Source of the DNA: Canna indica
Taxonomy: Eukaryota; Streptophyta; Magnoliopsida; Zingiberales; Cannaceae
Assembly: GCA_034359265.1 (NCBI GenBank)
Contig: CP136893.1
Span: 48,619,501 to 48,683,500, forward strand
Direction of reading: 5' to 3'
Length of the DNA: 64,000 bases
In this document: in pieces, positions 32,430 to 43,237 of the stretch
Position numbering within the stretch: position 1 is the first letter of the stretch
Layout: every line of letters begins with the position of its first letter
Notes under the pieces: generated by a model
What the model was told of the DNA's origin: nothing
What the model saw: the letters and a program-made list of their open reading frames with translations, nothing else
Databases searched by the model: none
Made by a program: the position numbers and the translations under genes

Positions 32430-34481
32430 TGTAATAGCTGATATATTAATATTTGTTTTATTTTATTATTTGCGGTTGTCAGTCTAGCGGGCTAGTTCGA
32501 GGTCGAGCCGAGTCAACTCATGGTTTGGTGCGAGCTTGCGAACTCGGGTAAGTAGGAAAAATGAATTTTGCAATTTCTTTTGTGGATTAGATAAATTTAT
32601 TTAATTATGTTGGTGATGTTCATGATTATTAAATTATGTTGCATATGAGTGTGTATATGGTTGATGCATGTGTTAGTATGGGATTATTTGAGGTTAGCGG
32701 GTTGCGGAACCGGGTTGAGGCGGATGCGGGTGAAAGATGGTTAGGGTTGAAGAGGTGGGAAGGGGATTATAAAATCCCCTCCCCCTAGGGCTTGCGGCTC
32801 CCTATTGGAGCCGCACAAGCCGTGAGAAGAGAGAGGAGCCAAGCCGGTCCAACCGCCCCTCCCTTCCTCTCTCTTGGAGCCACCGTGTAGAGCCAAGCCA
32901 AGGAGCCGGCCTTCCCTTCTCTCTCTCTCTCTCCCTTTCTCTCCCTTTCTCTCCCTTCGAAGCCAAGTCATTGGCTTGGTGGAGCCGCCGCACCCTTCTT
33001 CCCTTTTCTTGGAGCCGCCGCCCCCTCTCTTTTCTCTTTGCTTGGAGCCGAGTGCTTGAAGGGCGGATTCGAAGGCCGCCGCTTGGAAGCCTTTCCCTAT
33101 TTCTTTTCCCTGATCTAGGTGAGTGGTCTTACCCCTCCTTCTTCTCGGTTTTCCTTCGAATTCTTGAATCCGTTTCTTGGAGGCTTGATTGTTCTTGATT
33201 TGTTTTCCAATGATCTCTCGAATTCTTGCCGTTTCTTTTGTTGTCGTGCTTGAGGAGGCCCTAAATCCTCCCCTTTGGGGCTCGGCAGCCCTAGGATGAT
33301 CCTAGGGGTGCTCGGCCAAGGTGGAGACGAGGGTGCCCTCAAGATGTTCGGTGAAATACCTAAGTAAGGATTTTTGGTGTTCTTGAGATCCATACCTTAA
33401 ATTGCTTATTAAATTGAGTTCCTACATGTTCAAGCATGCCTTCTAATTAATCTGTGATTTTTGGATAGAAATTATGTTTATAAAATTAAGATCTTGATAT
33501 TGATGCCATGAAGGCTCTTGAAGAAGGGTTATTGATCATGATGCTTGTTTCTTGATTAAGGTGTTGTTGATACTTGTTAGTCTTGTTCAATGAGCATGAA
33601 ATTTGAAAAATTTATCTCAAGATTAGTATTCTATTTTAATGATAATTAAGGATCTAATTTCAGTTAATTTCGAATTTATTTTTATGCTATGTTGAGAAAC
33701 TAAGTGTTGCTGGATTTTCATGGTGAGATGATGAATCTGTGTTGTTTTTAAAATACTTGCTATAGTGTGTGTATTTCTCTGAACATAGTTGTGTAACCTA
33801 TCGTTTCGACCAGACAACATAGTTTGGAAACAAATGACACACTCCCCAAACCAGATTTGGGTTAGATACATCAGTATCGAGCACAATAGTAAGCTATAAC
33901 AAAACCCTAAAACAAAACCCTAATCTTGATGATCTAAATTTTAATTGCATAATTAAAATTTATCAAGGGGTCAGCATAATATGTTATGAACCAACAAATA
34001 AAGTTATGCATGAAATAAAACCTCACGGGTATATGACATTACGGGTCTAGGTGTTGGGGTCGGGTATTGGAGTGTTGAGACGCTTCCCAATAAGGTTGAC
34101 ACCCCTATGACACCGTAGAAGAGACTTGAGTTTGGTCATGTTGCATCATACCTTCATAAATGGCGAAGAGGCTCGTTGAGGAGCCGGACTACGGGCTAGG
34201 CCCAGAAGGTTGGATGGCTAATTCCCAACTTGTGGAACAAGTTCGGATGGGCAATTCCCGATTGTTCCAATTAGCCTCATGGAATAAGTTCGGAGGGCCT
34301 ACCCAATTATTCCCGAGGTGCTTTTAAGGAATAAGTTTGGAGGGCCTACCCAATTATTCCTGTGATATCTTAAAGGGGCAAGTTCGGATGGATGATTCCC
34401 GATTGTTTCTTCACGTCTCATGGAGCAAGTTCGGAGGGTCTTTCCGATTGCTCCCGAGTTTCTTAAAGGGGCGATGCATCT
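32430..34481 (+). mobile_element. TK-A 3' LTR, truncated
   Basis: It includes the TATA palindrome GGGGATTATAAAATCCCC (32763-32780), a CT-rich leader (CTCTCTCTCT near 32920), a donor CTAG|GTGAGTGG (33119) and the first units of the hairpin array (34220-34450; for example GGAATAAG...TTATTCC, GGAGCAAG...TTGCTCC). It breaks inside an array unit at about 34481, where reversed gag sequence begins. The frames of 61-92 codons at 32741-33393 fall in the low-complexity leader. Confidence 0.8.
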
Positions 34482-35183
34482 GCTGCTCAGCGGTCCCTCC
34501 AGGTATGGAGCCAATCATTAGATGGTCCTCTCAGCTGTAACTCGATCAGTCGAGCAGTCATCTCAAAAGAACACCCAAGCTCCCTGCACAGCTCATAGCA
34601 ATCTCCTAGAAAACTGGTGACCTCCACCCGCTGATCTGTCCCTATATACTCTGGTGGCCTAAATGCAACAAAATCTGCATAAGAAGGTGCTCTGGGGGCT
34701 CTGACCACTGGTGCCACTGGCTGAACCACCTCTGATACTACGAGTACTGCCACTACTGGAGGTGGCTGCTGCTTCAGTTACTGTTCTCTGCGGAGTGCCT
34801 CCGTGAGCTCAGCCACTCGGACTTGCAGCTGTACAACCATGGGATCCTATCCCACCTCCAACCGAGCATGCGGTGGTCTCCCACGACCCCAGCCCCGGCC
34901 TCTGCCTCAGCCTCGGTGCTCAGTGGAGTTCGTATCACTATCACTCCTTGCGGCATCAAAGGCCTCCATCAATCTGAAATCACCAGAAAGAAAATATCAA
35001 TAATTAGGCAATAGAATTCACCCTAAGTCATTAAATAACTTAACCACAAGTCACGTTGAGGTTCAGACTTAGCCCATTGATCTCATAGCATACCCCTACC
35101 GTATATTGACATGCTGGCAATGCCCTATATGGTGACAACTCTAGGTTGTAGTCAGACCGAACCACATGCTTTGATACCAACAT
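34482..35183 (-). pseudogene. TK-A gag N-terminal part with leader and primer-binding site (reverse)
   Basis: The primer site reads GCTTTGATACCA on the plus strand (35168-35179), the complement of TGGTATCAAAGC. The leader follows, then gag from an ATG near 34967. A frameshift or stop in the variable N-terminal part is followed by an open stretch (34487-34753) with APSYADFVAFRPPEYIGT, FLGDCYELCRELGCSFEM and ARLIELQLRGPSNDWLHTW, the capsid-like segment also seen at 18097-18285. It ends abruptly at 34482 against the forward LTR. The rest of gag and all of pol are missing. Confidence 0.8.
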
Positions 35184-37475
35184 TGTAACGCCTAAACCAT
35201 GCACATGCCAACTCAACAAATAATACAGCGGGGAGAAATAACAAGTTTTATTTTAATGAAAAGTGAACCAAAACAAAGTTTAATTCAAGTAGCTCAAATG
35301 AAACAAAAAGTGCGGAATAACGTTTTAAGTTCAGCAGTTCAAAAGTTCAGATATAATAAAACCTAAAATAACTGACATAAATTCAGGGCTACAACTCCAA
35401 ATCAAGCTAATACAAGTGCATGACTACTACCAAAGGACTCGACTACGACCCTAACTAGGACTGCTATGAGATCATGTGGCTCCTCTTCCCTCCAACGACG
35501 CCAAGTGCATCCGACCCACCTCACCGGTCAGGCTCTACAAAACAAAAATCAAACGACAACGGGTGAGTTCAAAGAACTCATTGAGCGGTTATACGAACCC
35601 TCACAAATAAAATCACAGAGATAACATGAATGAAATCTATCTCTACAGAAGGCAAGGTCACGAAGGTGTGACTAGCTAACAGGCCAACATGCCACACATG
35701 CCCCAAGGCATCTAACCCTCCATAGAAGTGCATCAGGCCAAAGCCCACCATGCCCGAAGGCAACAGCACATACTAAAGAAGTGCATCGGGCCGAAGCCCA
35801 CTATGCCCGAAGGCAACAACACATACTAGGATAATCGGGAAAGGTCCTCCGAACTTATTCTGCATGTTAGGAATTTGACGTCCAACCACCCGGACGTAGC
35901 CCGAAATCGGCTCCTAATTGAGCCACTCCGCCACCCTCAACGATATGGCGCATCAAGCCCTAAGTCAAAATTCTCCTACGTTGTCCTAGGGGTGTCCTTA
36001 TTATGAAGCGTCTCGACACTCCAAACCCGACCCCTATCCCTTAGATCCGTAATGTCATGAACCCTGTGGTTCTATTTCATGCATACTTTATAGTTGGTTC
36101 ATATCAGATTATTCTCACCCTTAACCCAATTTTAATTATATAATTAAAATTTAGATTATCTTAATTAGGATTTTGTTTTAGGGTTTTGTTTTAGGTTACT
36201 GTTTTGCCCAGAACTGCTGTGTCTAACCCGAATCTAGTCTCCAAAGTGTGTCCTATGTTTCCGAACTATGTTTTTTGGTTGAAATGATAGATTACACGAC
36301 TATATTCACACATATACACACATCACAACAAACAAATTAAAATCAGCACAGATTCATCATCTCACTACACAATTCCAGCAACATGCAATTTCAGTATACA
36401 TATAGAATTAAATCCGAAAATTAACAAAAATTAATGCCTAAATTACCATTAGGACATAATACTAATCTCAGGAATTAATTCACAGGAATCATGCTTTTCA
36501 TCAAGATTAACAAGAACCCATACACTTAAACCAAGAATCAAGCATTAAGACCAAGAACCTCCTTCTCAAGAACCCCTAATTAGTCATTATCAAGATCTTA
36601 ATCCTACCACATGATTTCTATCCAAAAATCACAGATTTAATTCTAAACAAGAAACTCATAATTAAGAATCTCAAATTAGGAGAATAGATCAAGATTTCAT
36701 ATCAAAGGAAATAAGAACTCATTCGGGCTTTTCATTGAACAACTTAAGGGCGACCTGGGTTTCCCCCTTGGCCAAGCACCCCTGGGGTTACCCTAGGGCT
36801 GCCGAGCCCCATAGAGAGGAGATTAGGGTCTCCTCAAGCACAATCTTAAGGAAATATGGCAAGAACGCGAAGAACAATCAAGAAACGAAACACAAATACC
36901 AAGCCGTCAAGAACGGCTTCAAGAATTCGATTGAAATCCCGAAGAGAGAGGGTAAACCACTCACCTTAATTAAAAGAAGAACTAAGGAAGAAATTCAGGA
37001 TAACTACCCTCAAATTCGGCTTCAAAAGCCCGGTGGCTCAACCCAAGAAAAGGCTCCAAGGGATGGCGGCTCACTCCAAGCCGCCGGCTTGGAGAGAGGG
37101 AGAGAGAGGAGAAGTAGAGGGGCTGGCTCCTCTCGACTCGACTCTAAAGGGAAGGAAGAGCGAGAGGGGAGGAAGAGAAGGGCTGGCTCAGGCAGCGGCT
37201 TGGCTCAGAGGTGGCGGCGGCTCCAAGGGGAAGAGGGAAAGGGGGCTGGCAGCTTGGCTTGGCGGCTGGCTCCCTTTCTCAATTCTTTAGGTGGCTCCAA
37301 AATAGGAGTCACAAGCCATGAGGAGGGGGTTTTATACTCCCTCCTTAACCCTAATCCCTTAAACACCTTAATCTGAAACCCGCATCCACCTTAAGCCAAA
37401 ACCAAGCCCGCTAACCCAATAGACTTAATTAATTTAATTAAACTTATTCTAATAAATCACAAACAATTAATTAAA

Positions 37476-37763
37476 GGGTAAATTACACTGACATCCCCTG
37501 AGATTTAGTGAAATTACACTGACCCCCCTCTATTTGTCCAGGTTACAATCACCACCCCTGAGTAATCTTTGAGTAATTTTTTTAGGGGAGGTTTGTGTAA
37601 TATTTTATAAAACTCAGGGGATGTTTGTGTAATCTTATTTCGTAATAGGGGAGGTTTGTGTAATCTTTTACAAAACTCAGGGGGGTTATAAGATAAAATT
37701 ACAAATAGATGGGAGGTTAGTGTAATTTCACTAAACCTCAGGGGAGATCAATGTAATTTACCC
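37476..37763. mobile_element. MULE-type MITE
   Basis: The 288-bp element has long terminal inverted repeats beginning GGGTAAATTACA(C/T)TGA and including TTTAGTGAAATTACACT on both sides. It is flanked by a perfect 9-bp duplication TTAATTAAA (37467-37475 and 37764-37772). The empty site CAATTAATTAAATACAC exists in the related LTR near 58260. A 9-bp duplication is the mark of Mutator-like transposases. Internal copies of GGGAGGTTTGTGTAAT alternate with AAAACTCAGGGG. There is no coding capacity. Confidence 0.85.
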
Positions 37764-37790
37764 TTAATTAAATACACCTACATGAACATA

Positions 37791-39478
37791 GGGGGCGTTT
37801 GGTTGCCCGCAAGTACAAATGCTGCAACTCTAGTTGCAGCATTTAGATAACAAATTTGTTTGGTTGACTGCAAAATCATTTTGCAGCATTTACTAGTTGC
37901 AACTTGTATTTCAAATATCATTTGCGGGCCGCAAGTGGAATTGCAGCCCAAAAAGCCCGCAATACAAGATTGCGGGCTGCAAATGCAATAATTTAAGTAT
38001 TGAAAAATAATTAATTTTGGCGACGTAGAGTCGTCGGATGAAGACGAGATAAATATCAAAGTTGTAGGTTTTTGCGTGCTGAACCTGATGGTAGTGTCAA
38101 ATTTTACATCTGATGTCATTTGATAGATTTTTTAATATATTTTCAGTATTATACAAAAATTAAAAATTATTAATTTGTCAGACAAATCGTGTCGGGCCTA
38201 AGTTTTTAGCCTGGCCCGAAAAAATTTGTGCCCGGCCCGGCCCGAAAAAATTCGTGTCCGTCCCGCCCCGAAAAAATTTGTGTCCGACCCGACCCAAAAA
38301 ATTCGTGCACTGCACGGCCCGTCCCAGCCCGGCTCGGTCCGAAAAAATTCGTGCCCAACCCGGCCTGAAAAATTTCGTGCCCAGCCCGACTCAAAAATTT
38401 CGTGTCTGGCCTAGCCCGAAAAAATTTGTGCTCGGCCAGGCCCGAAAAAATTCGTGCTCAGCCTGGCTCGAAAAAATTCACTGTCGGCCCGGCCCTGCCC
38501 AAAAAAAATTTGTACCCTGGCCCGACCCGAAAAAATTCATGCCCGACCCAAAAAAATTCGTGCCTTGCCCGGCCCAAAATTATTCGTGCACGGCCCAACC
38601 CCAAAAAATTCGTGCCCAACCCGGCCCAAAATATTTTGTGCTCGGCCCGCCCCAAAAAAATTCGTGCTCTGTCTGGACCGAAAAAATTCTTGCCTATATA
38701 GCCCTGCCCGAAAAAATTCGTGGTCAGCCCTGCCCAAAAATATTCGTGTCCCGACCCGACCCGAAAAATTTTATGCCTAGCCCGACCTAACACGAAAAGA
38801 AATTCATGCCCAGTCCGAAATATTCACATCGGGCCCAACCTTGCCCGAAAAAATTCGTGCACTGCCCATCTTGACTCGGCTCGGCCCAAAAAATTTATGC
38901 CCGACCCCGCATGAGAAAATTCGTTCCCGGCCAAAAAAAATTTGTGCTCGGCCCGGCCCGAAATAATTCCTGCCCGACCCGGCCTGAAAAAATTCGTGCC
39001 CGGCCCGGCCTGACCAGAAAAAAAATTCGTGCCCAGCCCGAAAAAAATCGTGCACTGCCCAACCTGTCCCGGTCCGACTCGGGCCGACTCGAAAAAATTC
39101 GTGTCCGGCCCGGCCCAAAAAGATTTGTGCACGACCCGACCCGAAAAGTTCGTGCCCGGCCCTGCCCGAAAAAGTTTGTACCCGGCCCGGATAAATTCGT
39201 GCATGCTCGGCCCATCCCATCCCGGCCCGGCTCAGCCCGACTTGAGAAAATTCGTGCCCGACCCGACCCGAAAAATTTCGTAAGATGCAAGTTGCACGTT
39301 GCAAGTTGCAAGTGTAATTACAACTTCCATTTGCGGCCAACCAAATGCTTGCAAATAGAAGTTGCAACTCTACTTGCGGGCAACCAAACGGTAGGCTGCA
39401 AAATCTATTTGCGGGCATTTGCTTTTGCATGCAAATAGATTTTGCAGCATTTACACTTGCGGGTAACCAAACGCCCCC
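37791..39478. mobile_element. non-autonomous DNA transposon, Harbinger-like, with internal minisatellite
   Basis: The ends are GGGGGCGTTTGGTTGCCC and the reverse complement of GGGGGCGTTTGGTTACCC. The inverted similarity continues through CGCAAGT and AAATGCTGCAA. It is flanked by ATA on both sides (37788-37790 and 39479-39481). The empty site GAACATAATTAA is seen near 58275. A 3-bp duplication and a GTTTGGTT-type terminus suggest PIF/Harbinger, though TTA/TAA would be the classic target, so the class is not certain. The terminal 200 bp also hold repeated TTGCAGC/GCTGCAA motifs. It encodes no transposase. Confidence 0.7.
38195..39285. repeat. minisatellite: GCCCGGCCCGAAAAAATTCGT units
   Basis: About 1.1 kb consists of degenerate units of roughly 20-30 bp, each a run of GCCCG/GGCCC motifs followed by AAAAAATT and CGTG. 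Units vary in length and in the number of CCCGG steps. The repeat creates long overlapping frames on both strands (up to 231 codons) reading like ARPEKIRAQP or FFGPGRARIF. These are artefacts of the repeat and should not be annotated as genes. Confidence 0.9.
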
Positions 39479-39692
39479 ATAATTAACAATTATGCACACA
39501 CAACATCAAATTAAATAAATTCAACTACCCAAGCCTAAAATTCATAAATTCATAAATTCATATCCTACTTACCCGGGCTCACAAGCTCACTCCGGACCAT
39601 GAGTCGACTCGGCTCGACAACAAACTAGTCCGCTAGGCTGGCAAACACATATAAGAGGAAAAATAATAAATTTAAATATCTAGGATATTACA

Positions 39693-40063
39693 CTATATTT
39701 ATATTTATATATAAATGTAAATTAAATTTCAACCAGGCTTATTAAAATCATATTCATTATGCTCCAAATGGAAACAAGCTAGCCCAGCCCAGGCTTTCGC
39801 CTTAACAGGCCAGGCCAATATGGTAGAAAATTGGTCTGGGCTTGGCCTGTGGCTTGTTATAGGCTTAAATTTGGGCCTGAGCCTAGTCTGTTCATTGGCT
39901 TGGCTTGTGGCCTGTTTATGAAGCTTTCTTCCAATATAAAACTTTTTATAAAACTTACTCCCAATAAAATTTTTGGCCAGACTTGGCCTGTGGCCAGTGG
40001 CCTATGTTTTATTAAATTAAAATAATATTAGTTATTACATTAAAATAATTTTAATGTAAATAC
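39693..40063. other. AT-rich DNA and a GGCCTG-rich repeat, left part
   Basis: CTATATTTATATTTATAT at 39693 recurs near 61542. From about 39780 to 40015 the motif GGCCTGTGGC/CTTGGCCTG recurs several times (CAGGCCAGGCC, GGCTTGTGGCCTG, GGCCAGTGGCCTATG). The right part resumes after the TK-C insertion at 60029-60115 (CCTAGGCCTGGCCTG). It is probably a small non-autonomous element, but no terminal repeats were found. Confidence 0.45.
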
Positions 40064-40632
40064 GTAATTGTAAGATCTAGGGTTTCCTAATATAAAAATT
40101 TCCTTGGTACAGCCCATCGGATCAGGAACTAGCCGGGCAGAGTCGCAAAATCATCGCGAGTAAGAGGTATAATTTAAATTTTAGCCCTTTGGTTAATGTG
40201 TTTTTCGAATGTATGGATTGTTTGGCTCAAGTTGGATTGAAATCGGGTTCGTGGATTGAATCAGGGTTCAATCCGGGTTTAGGTGAGTCGAGTGAGAGGG
40301 TTAAGTGAGGGGGGTATTGTTGTAAAAAAAAAGGTGGAATAAAACCCCTCACCCCAAGACGTCGTGCGGCTCAAGACAAGTTGAGCCACACGCAGCCCAA
40401 GGGAGGAGGGGAGGAGAAAGGAAGCTTTTGGGATGGCGCCGAATCTGTGTCGTCGATTGAGAAATCGAGATCGTCTTCATCCCATCCATCATCTTCTCTA
40501 GTCGAGGTGAGTGGTTGAATCAAGATCTCTAGGGTAGTCGGGTAGCCGACCCAAGTTATTGTGGATTTATCGATTTCTCATAATGATTTTCGTCGACTCT
40601 TCGAATTTCTTCCAAGACTTGATCTTAGTATG

Positions 40633-42154
40633 TGTAAACCAAATAACCACATATGCTAAGTTTAATCCCTTTTTTCCTTTTTTCTTTTTTTCTTTTTTTA
40701 AGTTGGCCTAAGTATGAATTTTTGCTATTTTGAGTTATATACACGTGCGCTCCTGAGTGTGCATGCTACCTGGGCAGGCGCGAAGTAAGAACACGCCTGC
40801 ACTCGTAATAAGAGCACGCCTGCGAGCATAATAAGACCACACGCCCGAGCGTGTTTATAAGATCGAGCGTGTACAGGCGCGTTTATTAAGACCACGCCTG
40901 TACACCTATATGTACCTATCCAGATATGGGTACCAACCCCATATCAAACATTAAATTTTTACCAATAAGAATCGATCTTTCAAGATGCAAAAGAGTAATG
41001 ATTAATACCAAGCAAGATTAAATAGATAAGCAATGCTCACATGTGAAATTTAGAGTGGTTCGGCCACACCGCCTACTCCACTACCTTGGCTCCTCACCAA
41101 GGATTTCAAACCTTAAATCTTTATAACTTGAATGTTTCCTAAAGAATACAAAGAGGACTTATCCCTCAATCTTAGAGGATGCCTCATTTACTATTCCAAA
41201 GCAAAACACTAAAAAATAAAGAACCCTAGGTGTAACACTACACCACACTTAACAACATGAAATGAGAAGCAAATAAGAAAGAAAATACAAGTAAAGGAGC
41301 TATAAATTAAAACAAACTCAAATGAGCTCCTTCAAGTTGCCTCCTACTACTCCAAGGCCTCAAGATGATGTAGAAATTCGGATTGAAGACGTGAAATGAA
41401 GTTTTGAAGACTTTGAGAATGAGAAGTTGAGGTTTGCACTTAGAATCACTCTTTAAGGCTCAACAAATTGTTTTGGTAGCTCAATGGAATAGTTGGGAGC
41501 CTTAGGAAGGGAGTTTTTGGTGTATTTATAGAGTTGGTATTGGAGTATGGAAGCAAAGAGCCGTTCAAATCTTGTCTATTTTGAAAAAGAGTCATTTAGG
41601 GGCATTCTGGGAATTCTGGGCAGTTTTCAAAAAAATTGACTGGGGGCATTCTGGGAATTTTCGGTAGGTTGGAGGTTTCTAGCCATTCAAGTCTTATTTT
41701 TTAGGTTAACAATTTTCAAAAGTTACTTAAAAATATGTCTTTAATTTTTTTTTACCTAAGGAACAATTATTGAGATTTTTTATGTCAAGAAAATATATAT
41801 ATTATGTAGTCCTCCAAGGAGCCCCTATACTTTAGAAATTTTCAAGACCATTTTTTGATTTGTCTAGTTTTTAACTTTTCAAGGTTCGGGTTTCGGTTTT
41901 TTTTATTATGAATTCAAAGAGGACATCAAACTAAGGCTTAGGAGCATTTACAATAAAAGAAACTAAGTCTTAAATAAATTTTGACATACTCAACTCCGAA
42001 GCCTTCGATTCTTGGTTTTTCGTGATTTTTCCAACGAGCTTCAGATGCGTATTGTATGTCCAACCTAAGTCCAAACCTTGATGAAACTATTAGAACCATG
42101 TTTTTTATCATCAAAACTAAGAGTGTTGCCAAGATTGAACCCTTGGGCCAACGT
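40633..42154 (-). mobile_element. Sirevirus 3' LTR with a 240-bp extra segment
   Basis: It matches the 5' LTR at 46740-48037 over its length, sharing GTTGGCCTAAGTATGAATTT and CCACACCGCCTAC. Relative to that copy it has an extra GC-rich stretch at about 40738-40977 with a perfect 11-bp inverted repeat. Both LTRs have GGGCATTCTGGGAATTCTGG-type motifs near 41605-41660 and 47495-47560; as I recall, GAATTC-centred palindromes are known Sirevirus LTR features. Its last base is changed (CAAC|G instead of CAACA). Confidence 0.8.
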
Positions 42155-42563
42155 TCTCCCCCCTTTTGATGATGACAAACATTTCATTAAAAATACTACA
42201 CCAAAGATTTATTTTAAGCATTCAATTTTTTATTTTAATGAACTAGGTATTGAAATCTAGCTTAAGCTCCCCCTATCTATATGCATCGTTAAAACCAAGT
42301 GTGACCAAGTTTTCTCTCCCCCTTTTGACATCAATCAAAAAGGCAAGAATGCAAGGTTCTATTAATGATATGATCATGAAAACCAAAATCTCACTAAAAC
42401 TGATTATCATCAAACATTATAGTCCTTCCTATCGATGAATGCCTATAGTAGGCAAACACCAATAAGTTGCAAAGCCCCCTTACAAGGTATATACACAAGT
42501 GTAAGGATACCATGAAAACCAAATTTTCAAGAAAGCTCAATATTACATGCAATTTTCCAAAAT
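42155..42563 (-). promoter_or_regulatory. Sirevirus 3' untranslated region with polypurine tracts
   Basis: GTTCTCCCCCCTTTTGATGATG at 42155-42176 is the polypurine tract on the coding strand, adjoining the LTR. Further tracts read AGCTCCCCCTAT (about 42265) and CTCTCCCCCTTTTGACATCA (about 42313). This matches the multi-tract pattern at 2580-2773 in the other Sirevirus. Confidence 0.7.
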
Positions 42564-43037
42564 TCAAATATTCGAAAGAGTACAAATTCCTAATTGCATT
42601 CTTAAGTTTATAAAGCTTTCTTCATTTAAATGTTTAGTAAATATATCCGCAAGTTGCTTATCGATAGGCACAAAATCAACAAAGATATTTTTCTTAGCTA
42701 CATTATCTCTAAGAAAATGGTGCCTTAAGTCTATATGTTTTGTCCTAGAGTGCAAGATGAGATTTTTTGTCAAATTTATAGCACTAGTGTTATCACAATA
42801 AATGGGTATACAAGAATAGTTCAATCCAAAATCAAGTAGGGTTTGTTTCATCCAAAGGACTTGTGCACAACAACTAGCCGCCGCGATATACTCCGCTTCG
42901 GTAGTTGAAAGTGCGACCGAGTTTTGCTTCTTGGAAAACCAAGAAACCAAACTCATCCCCAGGAATTGACAACACCCACTAGTGCTTTTTCTATCAATCT
43001 TACAACCGACAAAATCCGCATCGAAAAAACCAATCAA
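42564..43037 (-). pseudogene. Sirevirus RNase H and Pol C-terminus
   Basis: A 157-codon open frame holds FDADFVGCKIDRKSTSGCC, SWFSKKQNSVALSTTEAEYI, YCDNTSAINLTKN and LRHHFLRDNV, with the final QLADIFTKHLNEESF, the normal copia RNase H and Pol end. The first Asp (DADFVG), the Glu of STTEAEY and the Asp of CDNTSAI are present, so this domain looks undamaged. It is preceded by only about 200 bp before the integrase/RT frame, where most of the RT should be. Confidence 0.85.
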
Positions 43038-43237
43038 TTCAAAGGATGCACTACCTAGGGGCTTGTTTTAAACCATATAATGTTTTTTTCAATTTGTAAA
43101 CATGATTTGGAAAATCAAAGTTTTCAAAACCGGGGGGGGAGGTTGTTCAACATAAACCTCTTCCATAATAACACCATTTAGAAAGGCATTTTTAACATCC
43201 ATTTGAAATAGTTTGAAACCTTTAAAACTTGCAAAAG

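Larger units (their letters stand above)
23217..34481 (+). mobile_element. TK-A gypsy retrotransposon (chromovirus-like), decayed and rearranged
   Basis: The plus-strand element has a 5' LTR in pieces (23217-23290, 25843-26949, 28634-29079), a shortened internal region (29080-32429) and a 3' LTR (32430 to about 34481, truncated). The two LTRs match closely where both exist, for example in the TATA region and GAATTTTGCAATTTCTTTTG. The 5' LTR is interrupted by a TK-B solo LTR and by a reversed TK-A LTR fragment. Gag, the primer site and the first half of protease are gone. The left edge lacks a clear TG, so no target duplication is assigned. Confidence 0.75.
35184..39692 (-). mobile_element. 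TK-A 5' LTR (reverse) carrying two nested small transposons
   Basis: It runs from TGTAACGCCTAAACCATGCA to ...ATATCTAGGATATTACA. The usual terminal palindrome is deleted (TGTAACGCCTAAACC replaces about 70 bp). The body holds a short hairpin-array remnant (about 35828), the CT/AG-rich leader region and a reversed TATA (GGGGTTTTATACTCC, 37331). Insertions are a MULE-type MITE (37476-37763) and a Harbinger-like element (37791-39478). Without them the LTR is about 2.5 kb. A 213-codon frame at 36735-37376 covers the leader exon region and has only low-complexity content. Confidence 0.8.

Noticed and set aside
36735..37376. 213-codon plus-strand frame
   Set aside because: Runs through the reversed LTR leader; Lys/Arg/Gly-rich low complexity, no homologous frame in sister LTRs.
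38206..39499. Long overlapping frames on both strands (up to 231 codons) with Pro/Arg/Lys or Gly/Phe/Arg repeats
   Set aside because: All follow from the GCCCGGCCCGAAAAAATTCGT minisatellite; open in several frames at once, with no domain.
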